From NCBI GenBank assembly GCA_020466095.1, contig CM035808.1:55018073-55082072 (forward strand): 64,000 nt of DNA, in the 5' to 3' direction. A program made the translations under genes and the position numbers. Shown here one piece after another: positions 22,824-32,431 of the stretch. Origin of the DNA: Chlorops oryzae (Eukaryota > Arthropoda > Insecta > Diptera > Chloropidae). The notes beneath the pieces are model-generated. The model saw only the letters and a list, made by a program, of their open reading frames with translations. It had not been told where the DNA came from and searched no databases. Position 1 is the first letter of the stretch. Each line of letters opens with the position of its first letter.

Positions 22824-22940
22824 CAGGCATGCTCTAGAAAACTAATCCAAAAAAAAAAAATTCGAAATAAATAAAATTTCTATTGAAATCACATTTATTT
22901 CGAATATTTTTATTCGGATTCGATTTCTAAATCATGCCTG
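22824..22940. mobile_element. 117-bp MITE in the foldback arm (copy A)
   Basis: Ends are CAGGCATG and CATGCCTG, with AGT on both sides. The left arm of the foldback lacks it, so the arm without the element gives the empty site. The interior holds ATTCGAAATAAAT-type inverted words. Confidence 0.85.
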
Positions 22941-23088
22941 AGTAAGTGACTTTTGCAAAAAATCTGGACGTGATGGGTACCACAACTCTTTGGGACTTTT
23001 TTTCTATAACTTATCAGCTATTCATTCCACCTATCAGTTAAGCGGGTACTAAACCCGTGTCACGCCGTCTAATTTAAAAGAAGGCGTA

Positions 23089-23415
23089 CAGTCGAATCTG
23101 GATAACAAGAATCTCTGAAATAATGAACAGCTGGAAATAGTGGATGCATTTTTCTTACAGGGACGATTCTAAATAATCAGGTCTTAAAAGAGAGGGGAGG
23201 GAAAGGGTGATTTTTCCCCGGGCCCGGGCTTTTTGAAGGGGCCCACAATTGGCATGGGCCTTTTTTTTTGTCGGGAAAAAAATCTCCCGGGCCCCAAATT
23301 TTCTCTCTACGGACATGTAAATAATGGACAAAACATTCAATCTCGCTAATGCGAACAATCTGGATACAATGAACAGGACGTGCAAAAATTAATTCAGTAT
23401 ATCCAGATTCGACTG
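23089..23415. mobile_element. TA-flanked Tc1/mariner-pogo-type MITE, 327 bp (copy A)
   Basis: CAGTCGAATCTGGATA at the left end is matched inverted at the right end, and TA lies on both sides (23087-23088 and 23416-23417). CAGTCGA-type ends plus TA fit the pogo/Tigger branch. Its centre (23190-23300) is unusually GC-rich with CCCGGGCCC palindromes and may be a further insertion. Confidence 0.8.
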
Positions 23416-24270
23416 TAATTATCAAAGATTTTAGATTTTGAAAGCGTTTAACAATAGTTAGCGCTCAGATCACGCAGTTTGTACCCAGAATAGCTCTCAC
23501 GGCTGTCAAGGATGGGACCGTTTCTCGTGATCGGAATTTTTTTCGTATAAGACAACCAGGAGTGATGTCTTCCATACAAGGCTCTGATTTTTGAGGAAAT
23601 AGCTCATAGTCGGCATTTATGTCGGTTTTGTAACAAGTTAATTATATTATATATTATATAATAATATTAATAGCAAAAATGTACCAAAATGCACGTAAAT
23701 CTTCGTATCAAACGTATGAGATTGGTGCAATTCCATACGATGAATTGAAGTGTTTTTCTTATCTTATATTTTTTTCATTGGCAAAGCTGGGACAGTTTTT
23801 TAAATATTTTGTGTGTTAAATGCTCATTTAAATTGTACAAATAAATAACATTCCTAATTGATTTTGAAATTTTCATACGATATTGGGGGTTCATAAGAGC
23901 TCTGTTTATCAACTTTGAGTTTGCGTAGCACAAAAAACGCCTACGGTAGCATTTCCATGTTCAGTTTTTCCAATTTTGGGGCACAGCAGTAAGCTCTGCT
24001 CCTAAGTTAAACTCAGTGGGTCCAAAATTGCCAAATTAGCTGCCACAATAGAAGTGAGTTAGGGCTTTTTGTTGAAATAATTGTTTGAAGTCAGTTAGAG
24101 CTTATTTTTTAAATTATTGTATATCCGTAATTTTGATCTAAGAACCCTACTATTTTTTTACCATGGTGTATTTCAGGGCGGTATATCGAAATATGCAAAA
24201 AAGTGAACTTAAAAAAATATTTTAGTTCGGGCCTTTCTACATTTAGTTAATGATTTACAACTCCAAAAGA
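23416..24270. other. non-coding stretch within copy A
   Basis: Nothing recognised apart from a TATATTATA run at 23640-23670. Confidence 0.45.
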
Positions 24271-24342
24271 ACGATGTATGGGCAGAGTACGTTGTATGGA
24301 GTGGGTACGATGTATGGGCAGAGTACGTTGTATGGAGGGAGT
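24271..24342. repeat. 36-bp tandem repeat, 2 units (copy A)
   Basis: ACGATGTATGGGCAGAGTAC recurs at 24271 and 24307. A poly-T run follows. Counterpart at 40654-40725. Confidence 0.8.
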
Positions 24343-24420
24343 TTTTTTTTTTTTTTGGGCTATAAAGAATGGCCAGGCCGCACGGGCCTATTTGCCAGGG
24401 TTTTCTTCCTTGGTTTTAAT

Positions 24421-25267
24421 GGCGACATGACATAAGGCACAAATGACATAAGTCACAAAAAAAAAAGACAAGGCCCAAAAAAAAAAAAATGTCAAAGGTC
24501 TCAAAAAAATGACACAAGACCCAAAAATTTCATGCCGAAATTTTGTCTTATGTCATATGACATAAAACCCAATTTTAATTTTTTTTTAAATTTTTGGGAC
24601 TTATGTCATATGACATAAGGCCCAAAAATAAAAATGACACAAGGCCCAAAATATGAACCTACAAGTCCGCTAGACTCGGGGACAAAAGAGTTGGAACCTT
24701 TAAAAGGGGAAAATTAATTGGTTATGCACGAAAAGCTTTACGCTATTGTGATGAGGGGGCTTCGCACCCCCGCTTTCTGCACGCTTTTGTTTTTAAATTG
24801 AAGTTTTTGTGTAATTTTGACCGCCGATTGACCGATTGATTGACTTTTAAAGCTTTTCGTGCATAAGGATTTAGTTTTCCCCCAACTTTTGCCCTGACCA
24901 AAGGTTTCAACCCCTTTTTTCCGCGTAGTCCGCGTGCCCATCTTCAATCCAGACTAATAAAATCAATGAACCCACACTGCCTCTTAAAACTAAAATTTCC
25001 AAAAATGTCATAAGGCCCAAAAATTTGGGTTTTATGTCATGTGACATAAGGCCCAATTTCGTCATTTAATATTTTGGGCCTTGTGTCATTTTTCTTTTTT
25101 GGGCCCTATGACATAATGACATAAGACCCAAATATTTTTATGACATAAAACCCAAATTTTTGGGCCTTATGTCATATGCCATAAGACCCAGTTTTGTATG
25201 GAAATTTTTTGGGCCTAATGTCTTTTTTTTTGTGACTTATGTTATTTGTGCCTTATGTCATGTCGCC
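24421..25267. mobile_element. foldback element built of TGACATAAGGCCC repeats, 847 bp
   Basis: Outer ends GGCGACATGACATAAGGCAC match each other inverted. Both halves contain many TGACATAAGGCCCAAA/TTTGGGCCTTATGTCA words and four TTATGTCATATGACATAA-type palindromes (24548, 24602, 25031, 25168). The centre has its own inverted repeat (GCACGAAAAGCTTTA at 24727 versus 24852-24866). The large duplication ends inside this element (24735). No protein is encoded. Confidence 0.85.
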
Positions 25268-25380
25268 GGTAGTAATCAACACGTAATTGTTAATTAGAGG
25301 GTTGGTCTCCACACTCTGCAACTTCCTCAGGTCGTTGGGGCGTAGTTATCCATAGACTGATTATACTTTATGCGAAAATT

Positions 25381-26960
25381 TAAAAAAAAATGTTTTTTGT
25401 TTTTTTTTTTCTTTTTTATTTTAATTTTTTGTATTAGGCATGGTTGATAAAGGAAACGTTTTATTTAGTAAAAATCAATCGAAAAAGTGTTGATTATATA
25501 TACAATTGTAAAGTTATCCTGAAATTAGAATTCAAATTTAGCAAAGTCTGCAAATTGGAACCAGTAATCATTATTTCTTCCAATTAAGACATCAATGGAG
25601 TTGTCAAATTTCTCAAAAAGAGAGAATTTTTTTCTTAGGGTGTCAAAAGCTGGGCATTCAAAAATTAAGTGTGTAAAAGATTCCACGCTGCCACAGAAAC
25701 ATAGGTTTGACTCGACAGCATTGAATGAGTGTAAATAGACCTTGTCATAGGTTCTTCCTACAATGACTCTGTTTAGTATTTTAATGCATTTCGGTGTCAT
25801 CTTTTTTTTTTTTGTGAAACCAGGGTTTTTTCATTACAATTGGAAAAATTTTGTGAAAGCCAGTATTTTTGTATTCTTAGTCTTTATTTAATACATCACT
25901 GTGCCATTAATTTTTAATAATAGCTTCAATTCGATTTAGGGCTTCACTGTCCGTCAACTCATAATTCATATCTGTCCCGTTGGTACATGCATCCCTAGCC
26001 GCCGAATCCGCAGTCTCATTTAAACGCAATGACAACATGACTTGGAGTCCATAATATGTGACATGAATTTATTAATCCCTTTTCTCCCAGCAACTTCAAT
26101 TGCTTTGTAAATAGCATAAAGTTCACCGAGAGAGGAACAGATGACACTGTTGATTTTAAATTTGTATGTGGAATTGGCATCAGTGGCGAAAGAAGCAAAA
26201 TGTATTCCTGTAATTCGTACGAGTATCTAGCTCTGAGTTCTGTCGGTTCCATGTTTGATTTTTTTCCCATAAAATTTTTTTTGACAATTGTTAGATTGAC
26301 GTTTTTGACAAAATTTACATTACAGCAGATCCTATCTACAATGGGAGCAAATTCTTCATATACACAACGATAGCTTGAGTTAATACCCACATGAGTTGGA
26401 AGATTGGACAGAAAAGTTATATTTTCACCAATTTTGCCGTAAGCCACCTCGCCCTATCCATTGGTGGGAGCTCATTGGCCAAATCATAGAATAGATAATT
26501 TGGAGTCGCAGGTGTGAGACCGAGACACCTTCTTATGAACGAGTTTTGTAAGGATGAGATTTTTTTTGTTCACTGGTTTAACACCCTTATGGGCCGCAGA
26601 TGTTCTGCAGTACTCTATTTTCGTTCTAATCAGTGCTTTGTACAGATTGAGTGACACCGCTGGGTTGTATGGAGGGAGTTGCAAATTTCCTAAACAAAAA
26701 TGCGTAAGACATGTCAATTTTTGTACAACAATGTTCGAATCGGGAGAATTTTTCACATTGGGAGAGCTTCAGTTCTCGAATTTGTCAAATGTCTTTAAAG
26801 CCCAAAATCCCATATTGCGAGAACCCCATGAGAGAGTGCGCGACGTCACGGAAATGTTTTACGTGACGCATTTCAATCTCCAATGAGAGCTTTGCGTCAC
26901 GCAGATGATCGGGGGAGTTATGGAAACCGGCAATTGTCAGAATCACATTTTTCGTTTTGG
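25381..26960 (-). pseudogene. I-clade LINE, 3' half: RT end, RNase H, C-terminal domain
   Basis: Minus-strand frames, broken by several stops and shifts, carry the RT C-terminal part (ALIRTKIEYCRTSA near 26640), then RNase H pieces (NSTYKFKINS and GELYAIYKAIEVAG near 26110-26190, NETADSAARDACTNGTD near 25990) and a C-terminal Cys/His region (NLCFCGSVESFTHLIFECPA near 25680) to a stop at 25525. An RNase H domain after RT is typical of the I clade. A poly-A-like tail on the minus strand occupies about 25381-25430. The 5' part is missing beyond about 26960. Confidence 0.85.
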
Positions 26961-27529
26961 GGTTATAGAACCAGACTTTCAGTTTTGAAACTGTTTTCGT
27001 TTTCGAAATCAGGTTTGCATTGTTTTTAGGTGTTACAGAAGAGATTTATTGAGATTTATTGATTTGATTGTCTGATATAAACCGAGCAGCTTTTAGTTTA
27101 CAGAATTGGTCGGCAGATTGTGTGCTGACTTTTTTCCGGCTGGTTTTTTAGTAGAAATATAAGTAAAGACTTAATATGAATATTTTTTCTCAATTGTTGT
27201 TTTGGTATTTAATGTTTTTGACTAAAGGGAACGCATAAAAATGCGACTTAGGGTTCTATACTAGTTGAGGTCATGGAAAACCACCCGGGCATGGGCAAGT
27301 GGCTTACTTAGCGGGACAAACCGCTTGTGAACTTGTTATGGCAGCAACTCGTGGTGTCGTTAAATTCTGCAGAGCCACCGACAAAAGACAAAATCATCCA
27401 CCCGATTCTCTGGCTCATTTCTTTATGCAAGCTTCGCAACGGTTTGGCTGCCACCAATAAAGATGACGCACTTAGAACGAATATCGGTTCGTTGTGATAC
27501 TACGGAAATGGGAAATAAAAAAAATATAA
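26961..27529. other. non-coding stretch, possible SINE body at 3' side
   Basis: No gene. The part from about 27250 to 27529 could be the tail of the tRNA-like unit that follows, read on the minus strand, but I have no second copy to compare. Confidence 0.35.
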
Positions 27530-27606
27530 AAAACCAAAATTGGGAGTTGAACCCGGCGCTTCTCGCATTGAAACTGGACATCTCAGCCAACTAAGCTACG
27601 GCGGCC
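27530..27606 (-). repeat. tRNA-like segment, SINE head or tRNA pseudogene
   Basis: On the minus strand TAGCTTAGTTGG fits the pol III A box and GGTTCAACTCC fits the B box (one mismatch), about 35 bp apart. The anticodon and acceptor stems do not pair convincingly and CCA-side sequence is replaced by T-rich DNA. This favours a SINE head or pseudogene over a working tRNA gene. Confidence 0.5.
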
Positions 27607-29517
27607 GCCAAGATTAATCTAGTTTTTAACACATATTGTAGTTTTTGTTTTTTCCTTTATAGCATTTTCAAGTGTCAGGTTTTCCTGTCTTCGAAAATCG
27701 ATTTTGCTATCTTCGAAAAAAGCAAAAACTGTGTCTATTTCATAACACCATTTCAAACAGATATTGATTTCAGTTCTATATGATAGTCTACAGTTGATAG
27801 ATAGTAGAAAAAGTTCTACCGGCGATAGATAAAAAGCAATTTTCGTATTTCGAACTTCGAGTTGATAGACAGCTGATCTACTGTCGTTCGTTCATTTATC
27901 GCTCAAAAATTAGTGAACGACAGACCTTTTTGAGAGGTTTCAATTTAATAAACTATAAGTCCCATATACATCTTTAAACATATATTATATAAACTTAAAA
28001 ATGTTAAGTTTTGCTTAATAGGGAAAAAATACTAGCAATAAGAACCAAATAAATAAACTGGTAGAGCTGATGATACAAAAAACCCCAAAATTGAAGCATT
28101 TCTCAAATAAAACAATGAAATCTGGTTTGCTATATTATCTATCTTTGTATTTTTGCCTTTTTTCTATTATCATGGACCGCACCTTTGAACAGATAAATGA
28201 AAACTTGAAGGCAAATATGTAATATATGTAAATATTTTACGAATTCGCATCCATTTCCAACAGATTGGAATGGTCTCTAATGCGCCTCCTGTCCCTTGGA
28301 GTAAAAATGTCCCATTTTCAGTATCCTCGGATTCCAAGACATAGAGCACTGAGCTTACCAAAAGCATTTTGGCGCCAGTCTTTTGAACTCATGTGAACGA
28401 AATTGGGAACAGCTGATTGTATTTTCCTGTCTATCGTTTTTCATAATACCAAACCGGTAGACAAACGACTCTGTAGAAAATTTTCTACTCTATTGGCACT
28501 AGATGATCATACTGGACCCTATTTTAATAGCTCTTTTTCACGGAAAAGTGAACAGTTTTTTGTTTAGCTTAAACGAGAACCCAATAGCGAGTACTCAAGA
28601 AATAGCGACATCATTAACCTGTCAAATCGCCTCGCAACGAGAAAGATTCAATTTTTCAAACTTTTCTCGCTACGAGGTCTCGCAGTGCGATTCATTGGAG
28701 CTTGAGCCATATAACACTGTCAGACAAAAAAAAGCAATTTAATATTTGTACAATTATCCTGTAGATCTCGGCCTCCAGAGCAAGAAAAAAATTTTTTTTA
28801 ATTTTTCTATGGAGTTTTTGAGAAAAAAATTTTTGAAATTTTCTTCAGTGCATTTCGTAGGTGCACTTGCTGTTTCAAGCATATCTCGGGCCCCGATCTA
28901 CCGATTTTAATATTCTTTTTTAATTATAGATAATTTAGCTCCCTACAACTTTTACAAACAAAGCTTTTCATTTGCATGAGTAGTTTTAGTGCTAGAGGTG
29001 CAATTATACTAGAAAATTGTGTTTTTTTCTAAAAAATCAGGGTAAATTTTTCATATAAAAATCTGTAAAAAAAATAGAAATCGAAGTGGCAAACCCATTT
29101 TCAAATTTTACGTATAGTTAAGTATTTCTTCTAAAAAATAAGCCCTGTTTGGCTAAAATCGGTGGAAAATTTACGGAGCTATGATTTTTTGCCAAAACAC
29201 TAAAAAATCGATATTTCACAATTTTTGCTTTGTTCACAAAACTTGTCCATATGAGCCGAAATTATTTTATGAAGGTGCAATTGAGTAAATTTTCACACAT
29301 TTCACACGTTTTGAAAAAAATAAATAAAAACAGTCTTGAATTGGGATTATTTGACTACCGGTCTTCGATACACCGGGGCCGCTGTGATGCAGCCCACTTA
29401 AAGACAACATGAACTATCAAATTGGTACAACTCCTGTAAAACATTTGTGAAATAAACTGTATTGCAAAAGTGTTAAAGAAATAAACATTTATTTCAAAAA
29501 TTATTTTTATACAATTT
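27607..29517. other. non-coding stretch, possible TIR arm 28780-29240
   Basis: No gene is supported; a 79-codon plus-strand frame at 28503 has no family character. The 28780-29240 part is AT-rich with evenly conserved-looking sequence of the kind seen in long TIRs, and lies beside the decayed transposon gene at 29518-31218. I could not find its inverted partner. Confidence 0.35.
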
Positions 29518-31218
29518 AAAAAAATTGCTTGCTTCCGCTTTGTCTTTTATATTTACTACCATCATTTTCACGCACAAGGGACCACACGTAATCACCCATC
29601 ATTGCCGTGTCGAAAAGGCCGCTATAGCGATTTTAAACATCCTTTAATTGCTGATGAAAACGTTCGTCATGCTCATCGCTTACGTCTCCTAAGTTTTCAG
29701 GAAAAAAATCCAAGTGCGAATCGAGAAAGTGGATCTTGAACGACATGTGTACTTCGGCTTTCTTAAAGTTCTTTAGTAGGTTATTTACTATTTGCTTGTA
29801 ATCTGGACTTTTGTGGTTGTCCTAAAAATTGTGTACAACAAGTTTGAATGAGCTCCACGCTGCTGCTTCGACTGGTGACAAAAGGCTTGAGAACTCGTCG
29901 TCTTGCAAAAGTTTACGTTTTTCTGGACCATTTAGAACTCCTTCCTTAAGTTTTGCATCTGAAAGGTAGGAAAATATCGCCTTTAAGCGGGCAAAAGCTT
30001 CCTGTGTTCCATCTTTTGGCAATTTTTTTTATAAAGTTCTTAGCAAGTCCTATTTTTATACGCAGTGGCGGTAATATAATATTATTTTTATCAACAAGAG
30101 CAGTGCGTTGAATATTGTCTTCACCAACTGTAATGTTGGTTCGCAAAGGCCAATTTCTTTTTAATATAGTGTTAGTGGTCAGCGCGACTATCCCACTTGC
30201 ACAAAAAACAACAATATTTTGTATATCCTCCTTGAAGCCCGCACAGAATTGCCAATACCTTGAGATCAGCGCATATTTTCCATTTATGCTTGTCATATTC
30301 AATAAGATCCAAGAGCGTTTTCATTGTTTGGTAGGTTTCTTTAGAATGCGGTGCATATGCGACAGGAAGAGACGGTTTTTGATTGCCATTGTGTAGGAGG
30401 ACAGCTTTTAAGCTCTCTTTGTTGCTATCGATAAAAAAAACGCCACTCTCCGGGATTTTAGACTTCATTGAGCTCTTCGAATAGGCCTAAAATATTGCTG
30501 CAGAAACAGATATCGTCTTCTTTTGCGTAGAATTTTCCGTATTGCAAGTGCCGATTTCTGTAAATGCTTGTTTTGAAATCAGGAGCCACAAATCCGCGTT
30601 CTTTCATTCTAGGTGCAAAAAGTTCAGCTTTGCCCTTTGAAAAACCAAAATCACGAGTCCAGTCATTTAATTCGGCCTGTGAGAGTATTCGTTGCGTTAA
30701 CCTTGTTTCAAACTGACTTCCACTAGACCCCAGCATTTCCTCTTGATCCTTCTATTTTGGGTGCTGAGCCAAGGCATTCTGGATAAGGCACATCACTTGA
30801 ATGAAGTAGAGGAAATTTTACCGAATAAACTTTTGCGTATTCCCATTTTAAATTTTTTCCAAATCCACTTCTTACACTAAGGCAAAAATAGCAGTCCACC
30901 GAGTGACAAAAGGGCTCACTCCATTCCATTGCCGTGTCCAAATCCATGTAACAGCTAGAATGCAAATAGTTAGTTTTTTTTTTATAGCGTATTAAATTTT
31001 TAATTCTTACCGTTCTCCAGAAGCCCATTTTGATAACTTTTATGACATAGGTCACATATTCTTTTAGGCGTCCACGGCTCATTGAGAGTTGGCAAAACAC
31101 CGAAGTAATGGAAATAGTGCTTTTTCAATCCTTTATTTTTTAACATATATAATCCACAAACATTGCAAAAATCGTCCGGATTGTTGTTGCACATGAATAC
31201 ACGAGTTCTTTTACTCAT
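29518..31218 (-). pseudogene. transposon-associated Cys-rich protein gene, decayed
   Basis: A minus-strand gene starting at the ATG at 31218. Exon 1 has a Cys pair (FCNVCGLY) and a second pair (ICDLCH). A 56-bp intron with GTAAGA and TTCTAG borders lies at 30955-31010. The next exon has DCYFC, then in several frames ILSQAELNDWTRDFG, YRNRHLQYG, HNGNQK, YDKHKWKICADLKV, YTKYCCFLCKWDSR, IILPPLRIKIGL and, near the end, ENLGDVSDEHDERFHQ and GDYVWSLVRE. From memory this order matches a widespread unnamed family of large proteins in arthropod and cnidarian genomes, often multi-copy and probably transposon-encoded. At least four frameshifts or stops break it. Function is unknown; the CxxC pairs suggest metal binding. 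Confidence 0.7.
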
Positions 31219-31640
31219 TTTTTTATATTTTAAAATTTGTTTTATTTTCAATTGATGTATTACGTTCTTCAAATTTAGTTCAAGACTACTAATCTAAACG
31301 CATAAGTGTTACCCTTTTATATGTTGTTGAAAAGTATGTATGTAAAGTATGCAAAACCTCAGGTATTTTATACTACGCTGAATGAAATAGGCAAAATTGC
31401 AAGTAAAGAAACACACATAGTATAAAAACTGACGTTAACGCTCAAAACATATTCATGATACTTTATATTTCCACTAAGGGAAAGCACTGTACCCTTTTTT
31501 TATCTGGGGCAGGTCATTGAGACCGACAGGTAAACAAATCCACCACAATATTCTAAAAGGCAGGGCAAAACGACATTCATTTTTAATCAATTCGCTTCAG
31601 AGAATTAAATTAGTAAAACAAGTAAAACACCAATAAGAAG
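31219..31640. other. non-coding stretch
   Basis: Nothing recognised; AT-rich. Confidence 0.4.
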
Positions 31641-32431
31641 ACACAGAATTTGTCACTTTTTCTCGAGAGTCGATCCGTGTTGCTGCTGAGTCGGTTCCAG
31701 GGACCTCCGCTCGTAAAAAGTCAATTCAGGAGTTCAAATTTAACTTTTCTTTTTCCTCAAAGATAAGTATATTTCGTGTTTGTATATACACATACACATA
31801 AATAGTTAACAAAAAACTCTTTGTAGAGAAAGAGACGGCTGGTTGCTGCAGCTGATACAGCTGTCAGCTGATCATCAATATTGAGTGATGCCAATCGATC
31901 GCTCACCTCAAAAGCTTACTCAAAAGCTTACTGAAAAGCTTATCGTTGACACAAACCATGGCATATATCAAGTTCCACAACAACCCAGCAAACAAATCTT
32001 CAGTGACAACGAAACTGTCGATCAGTCCGCAGGAAATAACTATTTCGCAGTGGCGAAAAGCCATTTCCAGAGGCCACGTTCTTTCTCCTCCAGCGAAATC
32101 AATTCGAACTCTAAAAAAAACTGCTCCATGAACCCTGTTCAAACTTATATCGGATGCAGCTCCAATTTCTTCTCACATGCCTTGTGCTTCAATAAAAAGC
32201 TCAACTAATTCAGGTAACGCAGCTGTAGATGCAATTAATAATCAAAATAATACGGGAAAAAACAAAGTGAACAGCAAGCGGTGCTAATTGGTATGCAACG
32301 GTACGTTAATATACCATATCAACTCCTCCTAAAACCTTGTTATGTAACCGATTTGCTCCACTGGCTGAAAACTCCGATGAAGCTTCATCCGAAAATCAGC
32401 CAAAGAAAGAACTTAAACCGCCACCAATCTA
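31641..32431 (+). pseudogene. Jockey-clade LINE, 5' UTR and ORF1 start, truncated
   Basis: The ATG at 31888 opens a frame beginning MPIDRSPQKL, related to the ORF1 start MPIGHSPP of the LINEs at 59758 and 60359. Further down, nucleotide similarity to those ORF1s continues (GCGGTGCTAATTGGTATGCA near 32281) through frameshifts to AACCGCCACCAATCT. There the LINE is cut by the left junction of the second 8.7-kb copy. It represents a third, more diverged copy or subfamily of the same LINE type in this window. Confidence 0.75.

Larger units (their letters stand above)
19818..23068. mobile_element. foldback DNA element, about 3.25 kb, with two insertions (copy A)
   Basis: The left arm (19818-20370) is the reverse complement of the right arm, which is split into 21130-21205, 22447-22823 and 22941-23068 by two inserted elements. 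Arm landmarks include ACATGTTGCTATCGAAAAATC near the centre and AAAAAAAGTCCAAAGAGTT near the ends; the outermost match is ACGGCGT. The loop (20371-21129) has no transposase and includes a TAAATC tandem run. The arms are well conserved. The superfamily is not clear. Confidence 0.75.
16050..24735 (+). repeat. 8.7-kb direct duplication, copy A
   Basis: This block recurs in the same orientation at 32432-41118, with offsets of 16382-16384 bp that change only by small indels. The left junction is at CCGCAGCTAACGTTGGGGG and the right junction after TGCACGAAAAG. Beyond the first 600 bp I find only about ten differences by eye, so the copies are very nearly identical; the first 600 bp are much more different. 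It contains no host gene, only nested repeats listed separately. Confidence 0.97.

Noticed and set aside
27530..27606. Functional tRNA gene on the minus strand
   Set aside because: A and B boxes are present but acceptor and anticodon stems do not pair and the B box has a mismatch.
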